Below are positions 30,960-40,720 of a stretch of 63,975 bases of DNA, piece after piece; position 1 is the stretch's first letter, and each line of letters opens with the position of its first letter. The stretch covers positions 1 through 63,975 of the forward strand of contig NZ_PJAQ01000067.1 of assembly GCF_002836775.1 (NCBI RefSeq), in the 5' to 3' direction. The notes beneath the pieces were generated by a model, which ran no database searches, was not told the origin of the DNA, and saw only the letters and a list, made by a program, of their open reading frames with translations. The position numbers and the translations under genes are program-made. The DNA comes from Colwellia sp. 12G3. Its GTDB lineage: Bacteria > Pseudomonadota > Gammaproteobacteria > Enterobacterales > Alteromonadaceae.

Positions 30960-31506
30960 CACCTTTACTATAAGCAACTTGCTCTAATCAATAAGAACAC
31001 GGTTAATCCCCCTCATTATTAAGCAGCTTATTACTAACGATTGCTAATAATTACTGAGCAATGATTGTATTTCTACTCGATTAAATAAAACATCAGTAAA
31101 AAACACATAAATCCCCCCCTTTAGCTCTGTACTTAATTTCGAAAATACAACCTCAACCGCACTATATTCTAAAAAATTATAAGCTAATAGTATTATATTC
31201 TAAATACCTTACAGCTCTGAACGTTTATTAATCATTTCCCTGCAGAGACTACTACAACTGAATTCCTGTTAATACCAAATGATTTTCTTCCTTAGCTTTC
31301 ATCTTATTTATATTACTAATATAAAATATAATTGTGGATAATATACAATATAACATATATAAGTGTAATCGTACTTTCGTGCTGTTCGCTTAAAAAGCAC
31401 CTACGACTGACAAGTAAAAAGTACTAGGGGAGTTATTTCAGGTTCAGGGATAAGCCAAAAAAAACACTACAAAAACTATAAAATAAAAACATACAGGTAT
31501 AACAAA
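30960..31506. other. 547-nt AT-rich stretch upstream of the TonB-dependent receptor
   Basis: No gene seen. The last 200 nt are very AT-rich and hold several TATA-like words, but I cannot choose one promoter. A long leader or operator region for the receptor is possible. Confidence 0.4.
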
Positions 31507-34506
31507 ATGATTACATCACGATTTAAGGCACGCAAATCTCTCGCAGCTATTGCTGTTGGTACCGCATTAATGCTTTCGGCACCAAGTGTTATGGCAGCAG
31601 ACGCATTTAACGGTGTTTTAAAAGGTACAATTTCAACGGCTAATAACCAAGCCGCACCTAATGCAACAGTTACCATTAAGCATAAAGGTAAAGGTGTTAC
31701 TCGTACTACTACTACTTCAGCTGACGGTAGCTTTTCATTACCTAAGCTACCCGTCGGTGAATATACCGTTACTATCAGCAAAGATGGTTATGAGATAGAA
31801 CAAGAGACTATTCAGATAAACATTGGTTCAGCCATTTCTTACAATGGTCAATTATTTGCTAAAGGCTCTGATGTAGAACGTATTCAAGTAACAGGTAGTA
31901 ATATCTCTCGTGTAGATCTAGCCTCTTCAACTGGTGGTGTGGTTATTACCGCGAAAGATATTGAGAATATGCCGATTGAATCTGGTTTTGATAGTATTGC
32001 AATGTTAGCACCAGGTGCGACAGCAGCTAACGGTGATAATTTTAACGGTTCACCTTCAATTGGCGGAAGCTCTTCTGCTGAAAATGGTTACTACCTAAAT
32101 GGTTTAAATGTAACCTCTGTTAAAACGGGCTTAGGCTCTATCTCTCTTCCATGGGAAGCGATTTCACAAACAGAAGTTATGACTGGTGGTGTTAACCCTG
32201 AATTTGGTAATGCACTTGGTGGCATTGTTAATGCTGTTTCTAAATCGGGTGAAAATGAATTTAATTTTGGTGCTCAAGTTCGTGTAGATCCAGAAGCTAT
32301 GCGCTCTCATCATAATGATTTATATCAAGCTGATGGCAGCGTTCGCTCGGTTAGTGCAAATGATGAATCTACATTTACCCGATATTCTGTTTGGGGCAGT
32401 GGCGCTCTTATTGAAGATACTCTATTTGCTTATGTATTATTAGAGCCTCAAAAGAATGACTATGAAAACTATGGTACCAATTTTTTTAATGAGGGTGAAA
32501 CAACATCTGATCGCTGGTTTGCAAAACTTGATTGGTATATTACTGATGATCATTCAATTGAATTAACGGCTATCAATTTTGAGTCTGAAGGTAGCTATAA
32601 ATCATATGACTATGATTATGAAAATAATATGGTAGATCTTGCTTCAGCGCAAAACCAAAAAACTGGTTCAGGTGGTGATGTATTTGGTATTAAATACTCT
32701 GGTATTCTTACTGATAACCTCTCTATTGAAGTAGTTGCAGGTCGTGTACGGGAAGAAGAAAGCCATTTTGTCAGTGATGAATTACCTTGGGTAGGTTCAT
32801 ATTTATTTGGTGGATATCAACAACTAAGTAACCATACAAACAGCACAATTACTTCAACAGATGAAGTGACTCGTGATCAACTTCGTGCTGATATTGTATG
32901 GGAATTAGAAGATCATTCACTTAAATTTGGTTTTGACCACTACGATACTTATGTCGATTATGAGTCCACTCAAAATGGCGCTGGCGGTCAAGCCGGTGCA
33001 CAAGGTTGGTGGTATGTAGATACATCAATAGGTGCAGGTGACTTTTCAAACTTACCTTCAGGTACGGGATATGTTGATCAACGAATTCGTAGTGATTTTG
33101 CTAAGTCACATGTAATTTCAACATCTTTCTATATTCAGGACTCATGGCAGGCAACTGATAATTTAGTGCTAAATATGGGCCTTCGATACAATGACTTTTC
33201 TAACGAAATGTCTGATGGTAAAGAATACGTTTCTGTATCTGGTCAAATTGCTCCTCGCCTACAAGCTATATACGATTTAGCTGGTGATGGTAGCTCTAAA
33301 GTATTTATGACTTACGGTCGTTATTTTCAACCTGTTTCACCAAATATGAACATCACACAAGGTGGATCACGTCGTGATGAACATTGGTATTATGAACTAG
33401 ATCAAGTTGATGCTGATGGTCAGCCAATTATTTTAGCAGACGGTTCACCTAGCCGTGGCGCTCAAACTGGTTATAATTTACCTCAATCAGGTGAGAGTAC
33501 TCCTGCTGAGATTGTTACTGCTGATTTAGACCCTATGTATACCGATGAAATTACCATAGGTTACCAAACTGAAGTATTTGATGGTGACATGAGCTTTGGC
33601 GTAAAAGCTATTTATAAAGACTTAGGCAACTCTATTGAAGATGCTGATTTCTATGCACCAATCAACAATTGGTATGTAGAAAATGGATATGCGAATCCAA
33701 ATAGCGGTGGAGCTTGGATACTGTTTAATCCTGGTAATGGCTTAGATGTAAAGGGTGATTACGATGGTGATGGCACAACAGAACATATTCAAATTTCTGC
33801 TGAAGACTTAGCAATGCCAGACGCCTCTCGTCAGTATGGTGCTATGGAATTTACCTTAGATGGTATGGCTACAGAGAAATTATTTGTTAGTGCTAGTTAT
33901 ACTTGGTCACACTTATGGGGTAATACTGCTGGTTTAGTTAATGATGATGATAACCAAGCCGATCCAGGTTGGACTGTTTCTTACGATTATGCTGGTTTAC
34001 AAGATAATGCTTCAGGTAACTTACCTAGTGATCGTCGTCATACAATGAAAGTTTTTGGTTCTTATGAAGTGACAGAAGACTTTACTGTTGGCTTAAATGC
34101 TAATATTGGTAGTGGTAAACCAATCAGTGCTATGGGTATTCACCCTGAAGAAGTTGGCGCATGTGCTACAGCTGCATGGGCTTCTTGTCCTAGTCGTAAT
34201 GAGCGTGGACACGGTGCATCATTTTATGATGAAAATGGCAACAATGCACCAAGAGGTACTTACGGTACAACGGATTGGACATATGTATTTGACTTGTCAG
34301 CAACATATAGATTAGACGTATTTGAAAATGATTTAATGTTTAAAGCAACGATATATAATTTATTTGATTCGTCTACTCAAACAACAGTTGTTCAAGACAG
34401 AACTAAGACTGTCGGCAACGATACTGTTCTCGATGATAACTGGGGTATGACAACTGGTCGCGTTAGTGCACGTTATGTATCACTTACTGCTCGTTACGAA
34501 TTTTAA
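31507..34506 (+). CDS. TonB-dependent receptor with N-terminal carboxypeptidase-regulatory-like domain
   Basis: The 999-aa product has a signal peptide (cleaved near SVMAADA, residue 29), a CarboxypepD_reg-like beta-sandwich (about residues 33-115: GVLKGTISTANNQAAPNATV, GSFSLPKLPVGEYTVTISKDGY), a TonB-box-like VERIQVTGSNISRVD, a plug domain, and a 22-strand outer-membrane barrel ending in YVSLTARYEF. This is the Oar-like class common in marine Alteromonadales, taking up peptides or polysaccharide fragments. The substrate is unknown, as no transport or degradation genes adjoin. AGG precedes the ATG; a terminator follows. Confidence 0.9.
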   Translation: MITSRFKARKSLAAIAVGTALMLSAPSVMAADAFNGVLKGTISTANNQAAPNATVTIKHKGKGVTRTTTTSADGSFSLPKLPVGEYTVTISKDGYEIEQETIQINIGSAISYNGQLFAKGSDVERIQVTGSNISRVDLASSTGGVVITAKDIENMPIESGFDSIAMLAPGATAANGDNFNGSPSIGGSSSAENGYYLNGLNVTSVKTGLGSISLPWEAISQTEVMTGGVNPEFGNALGGIVNAVSKSGENEFNFGAQVRVDPEAMRSHHNDLYQADGSVRSVSANDESTFTRYSVWGSGALIEDTLFAYVLLEPQKNDYENYGTNFFNEGETTSDRWFAKLDWYITDDHSIELTAINFESEGSYKSYDYDYENNMVDLASAQNQKTGSGGDVFGIKYSGILTDNLSIEVVAGRVREEESHFVSDELPWVGSYLFGGYQQLSNHTNSTITSTDEVTRDQLRADIVWELEDHSLKFGFDHYDTYVDYESTQNGAGGQAGAQGWWYVDTSIGAGDFSNLPSGTGYVDQRIRSDFAKSHVISTSFYIQDSWQATDNLVLNMGLRYNDFSNEMSDGKEYVSVSGQIAPRLQAIYDLAGDGSSKVFMTYGRYFQPVSPNMNITQGGSRRDEHWYYELDQVDADGQPIILADGSPSRGAQTGYNLPQSGESTPAEIVTADLDPMYTDEITIGYQTEVFDGDMSFGVKAIYKDLGNSIEDADFYAPINNWYVENGYANPNSGGAWILFNPGNGLDVKGDYDGDGTTEHIQISAEDLAMPDASRQYGAMEFTLDGMATEKLFVSASYTWSHLWGNTAGLVNDDDNQADPGWTVSYDYAGLQDNASGNLPSDRRHTMKVFGSYEVTEDFTVGLNANIGSGKPISAMGIHPEEVGACATAAWASCPSRNERGHGASFYDENGNNAPRGTYGTTDWTYVFDLSATYRLDVFENDLMFKATIYNLFDSSTQTTVVQDRTKTVGNDTVLDDNWGMTTGRVSARYVSLTARYEF

Positions 34507-34550
34507 TAGTTAGCTAAAAATTAAATTTCATTAATTGATATTTAATAATA

Positions 34551-34575
34551 AAAACCGCTCATTTGAGCGGTTTTT
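34551..34575 (+). terminator. Terminator of the TonB-dependent receptor gene
   Basis: AAAACCGCTCA-TT-TGAGCGGTTTTT, a perfect stem with a T-run, 45 nt after the stop. Confidence 0.9.
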
Positions 34576-34685
34576 ATTTGCATGATTTTTAACATTATAT
34601 AAACATCAAAACAAAAGCTGTACATAAAGACAGTGCACACACTATAATCAAAGACATCACAACTTATCACTTAGTTCCAATACAA

Positions 34686-36635
34686 TTGAAACTCTATATT
34701 GCCGAGAAACCGAGTTTAGGTCGCGCTATTGCTGCCGCACTACCTAAACCACAAAAAAACCATAAAACACATATCGAGCTTGCTAACGGTGATGTGGTCA
34801 GTTGGTGTATCGGGCATATTTTGGCGCAAGCAAACCCTGAAGATTATGATAGTGAATTAAAAAAATGGCGCATGGAAAGTTTGCCTATCATTCCGCAGCA
34901 ATGGCAATTAAAACCCATTGCCCGCACGCGCGCACAACTCACCGTATTACGTAAGTTAGTAAAACAAGCTGATGAAATTATTCACGCTGGCGATCCTGAC
35001 CGAGAAGGACAATTACTGGTTGATGAAGTGATTGATTACTTTAAATTATCGAAAACCAAAAAAGCCAAGATTCAACGTTTACTAATCAGTGATTTAAACT
35101 TACCTGCCGTTAAACGAGCACTTAACTCACTAAAACCTAATAGTGATTTTATGCCGCTATCAATTTCAGCCTTAGCCCGATCTCGCGCTGATTGGCTTTA
35201 TGGTATTAACCTTACCCGCGCTTATACCCTACAAGGGCAAAAAACGGGTTATCATTCGGTGTTATCAGTCGGTCGTGTACAAACACCTTTATTGGGTTTA
35301 GTCGTTAGGCGCGAGCAGGAAATTGCTAAATTTGTCAGTAAACCTTTTTTTCAAGTGCAGGCCCATATCGCACTAAGCTCAAATGAAGCTATCGCTTTTA
35401 CGGCAAAGTGGCAGCCAAGTGAAAGCTGTCAGCCTTATTGTGATGAAGAAGGTCGAGTTTTGCTCAAGGCATTAGCGGAGAATGTCGTTAACCGTATAGA
35501 TAACCAACCTGCCACTATCACTAATATTGACAGTAATGAAAAACAGCAAGCAGCCCCTCTACCCTTTAATTTGTCACAACTCCAAATTAGTGCTGCTAAG
35601 CAATTTTCCATGAATGCCAAACTCGTGCTTGATGTTTGTCAGGCTTTATATGAAAGGCATAAGCTGATTACTTACCCACGCTCAGATTGTCGCTATTTAC
35701 CTAAAGAACAACTAAAACAAGCAAAAGGCATTGTTAATACACTCGCGCAATCATCGCTACCTTGTAATAAAGCAGCACAAGGTGCAAACACAACTTTGGT
35801 GAGTAAAGCTTGGAACGATAAAAAGATTACTGCACATCATGCCATTATCCCTACCGAGAAATCACCCGAGAATATCAGCTTAAATACCTTTGAAAAAAAT
35901 ATTTATTTGCTGATTGTACGTCAGTATTTAGTACAATTTTATCCTGTCTATATTTATCAGCAAACCAAAGTACATTTACTTATAGCAGGCGGCCATTTTC
36001 TCACTCAAGCAAAAATGGAGAAACAGCTAGGCTGGCAAGTACTTTTCCCTAAAAGCAAAAAAGCACAAACCTCAGATAATTTAAAGCAAGGATATGATCA
36101 AGAGCAAACATTACCTGCTTTAACAAAAGGACAAATAGTACATTGCCAACAAGGTGAGCTACTAGAAAAACACACCTCACCGCCACAGTCATTTACCGAT
36201 GCAACCTTGCTTGGAGCCATGACAGGAATTTCTCGTTACGTCAGTGATGCAGCCATCAAAAAAGTACTGAAAGAAACCGATGGTTTAGGTACCGATGCGA
36301 CTCGCGCTGGCATCATAGATTTACTCTTTAAACGTGATTTTTTACAGCGCCAAGGCAAAGCAATAATCGCAACCGAGGTAGGTGTCGCGTTAATCAACGC
36401 CTTGCCAGAAATGGCCACCCTGCCAGATATGACAGCGCAATGGGAAGCTACCCTCACCGCAATCAGTGAGAAAAATGCTAGCTACCTAAACTTTATGCAG
36501 CCGTTAACTAATATCGTCACAGAGATGGTACACGGTGCCAGCCAACAATCATTTTCAGGATTACCTAAAGTGGCTTTTAAGCCGAAACGCGGCAAAAAAA
36601 CATTTCAGAAACAGCCAGCTAAAAGGGCAAGCTAA
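34686..36635 (+). CDS. topB: DNA topoisomerase III
   Basis: TopB is a type IA topoisomerase that decatenates DNA and resolves recombination intermediates. The 649-aa product begins KLYIAEKPSLGRAIA (Toprim) and has the acidic HAGDPDREGQLLVDEV and the active site LITYPRSDCRYLP (Tyr330). The C-terminus is short and basic (KRGKKTFQKQPAKRAS) and lacks zinc fingers, as usual for TopB. The start codon appears to be TTG, with no clear ribosome-binding site; no in-frame ATG precedes the conserved N-terminus. Confidence 0.93.
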   Translation: MKLYIAEKPSLGRAIAAALPKPQKNHKTHIELANGDVVSWCIGHILAQANPEDYDSELKKWRMESLPIIPQQWQLKPIARTRAQLTVLRKLVKQADEIIHAGDPDREGQLLVDEVIDYFKLSKTKKAKIQRLLISDLNLPAVKRALNSLKPNSDFMPLSISALARSRADWLYGINLTRAYTLQGQKTGYHSVLSVGRVQTPLLGLVVRREQEIAKFVSKPFFQVQAHIALSSNEAIAFTAKWQPSESCQPYCDEEGRVLLKALAENVVNRIDNQPATITNIDSNEKQQAAPLPFNLSQLQISAAKQFSMNAKLVLDVCQALYERHKLITYPRSDCRYLPKEQLKQAKGIVNTLAQSSLPCNKAAQGANTTLVSKAWNDKKITAHHAIIPTEKSPENISLNTFEKNIYLLIVRQYLVQFYPVYIYQQTKVHLLIAGGHFLTQAKMEKQLGWQVLFPKSKKAQTSDNLKQGYDQEQTLPALTKGQIVHCQQGELLEKHTSPPQSFTDATLLGAMTGISRYVSDAAIKKVLKETDGLGTDATRAGIIDLLFKRDFLQRQGKAIIATEVGVALINALPEMATLPDMTAQWEATLTAISEKNASYLNFMQPLTNIVTEMVHGASQQSFSGLPKVAFKPKRGKKTFQKQPAKRAS

Positions 36636-36963
36636 CGCTTGCCTATTAAGACGGCTATTGACCTATTCGCAGACTAAGACATATGCTTTCCTAACCAATA
36701 AACAGCCACAGGAGATCTGTATAATGCTGCCTTATCCCGACTGAACAACCTTTAAGTTAAGGTATTGTAATGTTTAGCTATTAATAAATTAAAAAATGAG
36801 TTTTGATATTTAAAAATATTGTGTTTTCTCTTGTGAAAATATTACACTTTTATATCTAGATGATTTATTGTTATTAGATTCATAGCCAGACTGTTTCGAT
36901 AATAATTGCTTTACCAAAATAGCCTAGGCAACTTACCTGCCTTTATAAAAATGAAACTCCAAT
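36636..36963. other. topB-antiporter intergenic region
   Basis: 328 nt, AT-rich, with no gene, terminator or promoter I can support. Confidence 0.4.
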
Positions 36964-38193
36964 ATGCATGAACATATGATTATTTTAGTTATTGCGGTAG
37001 TAGTGCTGCTATATGGCTATATATCTCAGGGGCTAAGTCGATTGAATATCTCTGGCCCCATGGTCTTTGCTAGTTTAGGCTTATTAATTTCACCCTTAGG
37101 TTTAGATGTTAGACAAGTAGATATTAATGCTGATTTTGTCACCATTATTGTTGAAGTTGCGCTGATCTTAGTACTGTTTAGTGATGCTGCTTTACTTTCT
37201 TTAAAGTCACTGCGTCATTCATGGCAATTACCCACCCGTTTATTATTAATTGGTTTACCGTTGACTATTATTGTCGGTACCTTCACGGCACAAATGATAT
37301 TTCCGAATGAACCTGCAATTTATATGCTGTTACTTGCGCTATTACTTACACCGACTGATGCGGCATTAGGTAAAGCTGTCGTCTCTGATATAAAAGTCCC
37401 CAAAGATATTCGTTCCACTATCAACATAGAAAGTGGCCTAAACGATGGCATTGTTTTTCCACTCGTTATTGCTGTGGTTGCCATGATTTTAAGTGGATTG
37501 ACCAAAGCAAGTGGTGGAGACTCTCACTGGTTATCGAGTGTATTTATCCAAGTTAGCTTTGGTGCTTTAGTCGGCATTATGAGTGGTTATTTAGGCACAA
37601 AAATATCGCAGTTCAGTGTCAGTAAAAACTGGATGGTTGCTAGTTATCAAAATCTTGTGCCCATTGCTTTAGCACTCTTAGCCTATTATTTAGCCGAGAC
37701 TTTTCATGGTAACGGCTTTATTTCCGCATTTTTTGCAGGCCTACTCGCCGGTAATACGTGCGAAAAAACCCGTGAGCATATTGAAAATTTTGCCGAAAGT
37801 GAAGGTGAACTATTAGTACTTATCAGCTTCTTCCTCTTTGGTTTAGCTTTTGTCCCTAATATTATTCAATATGTTACTGTTGAGGTCTGTATCTACGCAT
37901 TTTTGAGCTTAACAGTGTTACGTATGATACCGGTAATAATTTGTCTTATTGGCGCGAAACTTACCACAGGCAAGTTGGATTTTTCCACCATAACATTTAT
38001 TGCTTGGTTTGGTCCTCGTGGCATCGCTTCAATTCTATATGTACTTATTGTTGCTCATGACATGGGATCAGATAAAGGTTTAGAAACCGTTTACGCCACC
38101 GTGATGGTAACTGTGTTAATGAGTATTTTTGCTCACGGTATCAGTGCTCAACCGCTTGCCAACTGGTATAGTAAACATCACAAAGATAACTAA
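36964..38193 (+). CDS. CPA1-family Na+/H+ (or K+/H+) antiporter
   Basis: The 409-aa product has about twelve membrane helices and the CPA1 signature. LTPTDAALGKAVV corresponds to the unwound helix, and IESGLNDGIVFP carries the ND pair that binds the cation and proton. There is no long cytoplasmic C-terminal domain. It exchanges an internal cation for protons at the inner membrane. A K+ channel gene starts 22 nt after its stop, suggesting a joint role in cation balance. Confidence 0.88.
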   Translation: MHEHMIILVIAVVVLLYGYISQGLSRLNISGPMVFASLGLLISPLGLDVRQVDINADFVTIIVEVALILVLFSDAALLSLKSLRHSWQLPTRLLLIGLPLTIIVGTFTAQMIFPNEPAIYMLLLALLLTPTDAALGKAVVSDIKVPKDIRSTINIESGLNDGIVFPLVIAVVAMILSGLTKASGGDSHWLSSVFIQVSFGALVGIMSGYLGTKISQFSVSKNWMVASYQNLVPIALALLAYYLAETFHGNGFISAFFAGLLAGNTCEKTREHIENFAESEGELLVLISFFLFGLAFVPNIIQYVTVEVCIYAFLSLTVLRMIPVIICLIGAKLTTGKLDFSTITFIAWFGPRGIASILYVLIVAHDMGSDKGLETVYATVMVTVLMSIFAHGISAQPLANWYSKHHKDN

Positions 38194-38215
38194 AAAATTC
38201 AGTACGAGACTACCT

Positions 38216-38701
38216 ATGATTATTCTACAAAGCGCCATGGAGAAAAGTAACTTATTCAAAGTTGATGAATTTGGCGTGAAAAACTATAACTATGGCATAT
38301 TGGCCATAGTATCTTTTGCTTTATTTGCCCTCCTCAATATCAGCTTAGGTTATATCACCTTTGTCGCAGAATCAGCCGTAGTAGGCTCTCCAGTGAAAAA
38401 TTATGCTGACGCTTTTTGGCTCATGCTAATGTCTTCAACCACAATTGGCTTTGGTGATGTTTATCCAATTACGCTAGCTGGCCGTATAGCCGTTTTTGTT
38501 ATGTTTATTCTTGGTGTCGGAATATTAGGTGGCGTTGGTGCTATCTTTGCCAATAAAATTTTTGGTTTTGCTGATACTAATATCAAAAATCGAGAACTAA
38601 GAAAGCAAAATATAGAAATTTTACAGCAAAATGACAAAATTTATCAAAAGCTAATCGCGTTAGAAGAAAAATTAGAAGCGTTTGATAAAGAGGTTAGATA
38701 G
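38216..38701 (+). CDS. Two-helix potassium channel with coiled-coil tail
   Basis: From the ATG at 38216 the product is 161 aa; an ATG at 38237 is an alternative, and a longer frame overlapping the antiporter is rejected. There are two membrane helices (about residues 26-47 and 83-105) flanking a pore loop whose filter is TTIGFGDVYP, a K+-selective TxGFGD. A C-terminal helical segment rich in Glu, Lys and Gln (about 118-158) should form a coiled coil. It belongs to the Ion_trans_2 family; no regulatory RCK or CNB domain is present. Probably co-transcribed with the antiporter. Confidence 0.85.
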   Translation: MIILQSAMEKSNLFKVDEFGVKNYNYGILAIVSFALFALLNISLGYITFVAESAVVGSPVKNYADAFWLMLMSSTTIGFGDVYPITLAGRIAVFVMFILGVGILGGVGAIFANKIFGFADTNIKNRELRKQNIEILQQNDKIYQKLIALEEKLEAFDKEVR

Positions 38702-38928
38702 CACATCGACCGAGGTTGTTCCGGAGCATGCTTTCCAGAATAACCATTAGTTCTTTGTGACAATTTTTGTTTGAAAAATTTATATTATTTAAAGTGAGTT
38801 AACCATAGATATATTACTAATAATAACTTGAGTTTATCCCCACTACACCAAAGCAAATTCCCTTTTATCTAGGGTGTTCGAAGCAAGTTTTACTATCTTC
38901 CTTACCCTATCTAATGTATAACAGCCCC

Positions 38929-39786
38929 ATGAAAATTCCAAAGCGTATATTGCCTCTCGTAGAAGAAGGCTTAATTGATGAAGTGCTCAACCAATTGATG
39001 AGCGGAAAAGAAGCTACTGTGTATCGTGTTCGTTGTGGTGATGAAATTCGCTGCGCGAAAGTGTACAAAGAAGCGACTAAACGTAGCTTTAAAAAAGCAT
39101 CACAATACACCGAAGGTCGAAAAGGCCGTAGTAGTCGACGTGCTAGAGCAATGGAGAAAGGCTCTAAGTACGGTAAGAGTCAACAAGAGACGGCTTGGCA
39201 GAATGCCGAAGTTGATGCCTTGTATACCCTTGCTGAAAACGATGTACGTGTGCCACAGCCTTATGGTTGCTTCGATGGTGTATTACTAATGGAGCTCATT
39301 ACCGATGAACAAGGTGATGTCGCGCCACGTCTTAATGATGTTGTAATGCCCGCCGATCAAGCACTAGAAGATCATGCCTTAATGATGATTTATATCATGC
39401 GTATGCTTTGTGCAGGCATAGTACACGGTGACCTATCTGAATTTAATGTTTTAGTTGATGCTTATGGTCCAGTTGTTATTGATTTACCCCAAGCGGTTGA
39501 TGCCTCGGCAAATAACAATGCCAAAGCGATGTTACTGCGTGATGTCAACAATATCACTACCTATTACGCACAATTCGCTCCAAATTTAGCCTTAACAAAA
39601 TTTGGTGAGGAAATGTGGGCATTGTATGAAACGGGTGAGTTAAGCAATACCACTAAATTAACCGGTCAATTTGCCGAAGATACACAAAGTGCTGATGTTG
39701 AAACGATATTAGCCGAAATCCAAGCCGCTTTTGAACAAGAGCAAGACCGCCTTGCTTACCTTAAAGAAGCCGCAGAGCAAGATTAA
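38929..39786 (+). CDS. RIO1-family serine kinase (PA4780-like)
   Basis: The 285-aa product is an atypical protein kinase of the RIO superfamily. The nucleotide loop is SGKEATVYRV, the catalytic loop VHGDLSEFNVLV, and the metal-binding loop VVIDLPQAVD. A basic segment (KASQYTEGRKGRSSRRARA) follows the first strands. Bacterial RIO proteins are active kinases whose targets are poorly known. I chose the ATG giving MKIPKRILP, which matches the family start; an ATG five codons upstream is possible, and neither has a clear ribosome-binding site. A GTGATAGC/GCTATCAC hairpin (39801-39828) follows the stop. Confidence 0.9.
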   Translation: MKIPKRILPLVEEGLIDEVLNQLMSGKEATVYRVRCGDEIRCAKVYKEATKRSFKKASQYTEGRKGRSSRRARAMEKGSKYGKSQQETAWQNAEVDALYTLAENDVRVPQPYGCFDGVLLMELITDEQGDVAPRLNDVVMPADQALEDHALMMIYIMRMLCAGIVHGDLSEFNVLVDAYGPVVIDLPQAVDASANNNAKAMLLRDVNNITTYYAQFAPNLALTKFGEEMWALYETGELSNTTKLTGQFAEDTQSADVETILAEIQAAFEQEQDRLAYLKEAAEQD

Positions 39787-39800
39787 CCGCACTGATAATT

Positions 39801-39828
39801 GTGATAGCTTTATCTCTTAGGCTATCAC
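39801..39828 (+). terminator. Hairpin after the RIO kinase gene
   Basis: GTGATAGC and GCTATCAC around a 12-nt loop, 14 nt past the stop. The T-run is poor, so it is a weak terminator at best. Confidence 0.4.
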
Positions 39829-40021
39829 CTTACTTTGACATATAACTGCAACATAGAACTGATCAAACAATGTTCAAAAACTTAATTTCATCAAAGTAAT
39901 TTCTATATCTCCCATTGAATAATTAACTATCTACCAAAAGTAAAACGTGTGCCTTAATGAGATGCGCTACACTGTTAAATAGGTCACCCTTTTATTTCAC
40001 TGATGTAACCGTAAAGTGATT

Positions 40022-40489
40022 ATGAAATACATTTGCTGCTCTTTTTATACTATTACTCTTTTATTTAACTCTGCCTTGGCCGAAACCGGCAAGTTGAATG
40101 TCGCGGTATTTCTTGAACCGCCCTATATTGATTTAGTAGAAAACAAATTAGTCGGTGAAAACATCGATATAATTCATCTGTTAGTTGACTCCATTGGTCT
40201 CAAACCCGTTTTTATTCAGTGTCCATTCGTACGTTGTTTAGCCATGATCAAAAGTGGCCAGGTAGATATGCTATTAGGTTTAAGTAAATCAATAGATCGA
40301 GAAAAAGATCTTATTTTCCTTAACCCTCCTCATTCAATACAGCAAAAGCCATTACGATTTTTCACACTGAAAGAAAAAAATCTAACTATACAACACTTTA
40401 GCGATCTTAATTTATTACTGGTTGGCACACTACGGGGCGCCGCTTATTTCCCACTATTTGATGAAAGTAAAACGATAACAAAGGTATAA
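40022..40489 (+). pseudogene. Truncated periplasmic solute-binding protein (SBP family 3 type)
   Basis: 155 codons with a signal peptide (cleavage after NSALA) and the first lobe of an amino-acid-type binding protein (KLNVAVFLEPPYIDL, GENIDIIHLLVDSIGLKPVF, RCLAMIKSGQVDMLLGLSKS). Full-length relatives are about 240-260 aa. The frame ends soon after a TLRGAAYFPLF segment, at the point where lobe 2 should begin. Immediately downstream come a short tandem repeat and a repeat-element remnant, with no trace of the missing half. The gene is therefore probably broken by a past insertion or deletion. Confidence 0.65.
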
Positions 40490-40525
40490 CAAGGTCAAGG
40501 TTGCTATATCCACTATCAATGTTTC

Positions 40526-40545
40526 ATTCTATTCTATTCTATTCT
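40526..40545. repeat. Four tandem copies of ATTCT
   Basis: A pentanucleotide run directly after the truncated binding-protein gene. It may be slippage-derived. Confidence 0.7.
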
Positions 40546-40561
40546 CAAGGCAAAACGTTTA

Positions 40562-40651
40562 TGAATAGCTGGCTATTTATCGACGTTTTAACGCTGAGAA
40601 TGGGATAAAAGGGAATGTTGAGCAAGTGCTGCTTATCCAGAGTTCAGGTTA
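40562..40651. repeat. Degenerate dispersed repeat, copy near the truncated gene
   Basis: It shares AATA.CTGG.TATT, ACGCTGA and the end word CTTATCC..AGTTCAGGTTA with 57561-57652. The middle is diverged. It is probably the remnant of one small element family. Confidence 0.4.
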
Positions 40652-40669
40652 ACTAGTCAATTATAAAAA

Positions 40670-40699
40670 AAGGCACCTTAACCTAAGTTAATGTGCCTT
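40670..40699 (-). terminator. Terminator of the S9 peptidase gene
   Basis: Minus strand AAGGCACATTAAC, short loop, GTTAAGGTGCCTT and TTTTTT, 22 nt past the stop at 40721. Confidence 0.88.
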
Positions 40700-40720
40700 A
40701 TTTGTTTCACTTTTCAGTGA

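Noticed and set aside
38129..38701. Longer K+ channel frame overlapping the antiporter
   Set aside because: The first 29 codons lie in the antiporter gene; ATGs at 38216 and 38237 give the expected protein.
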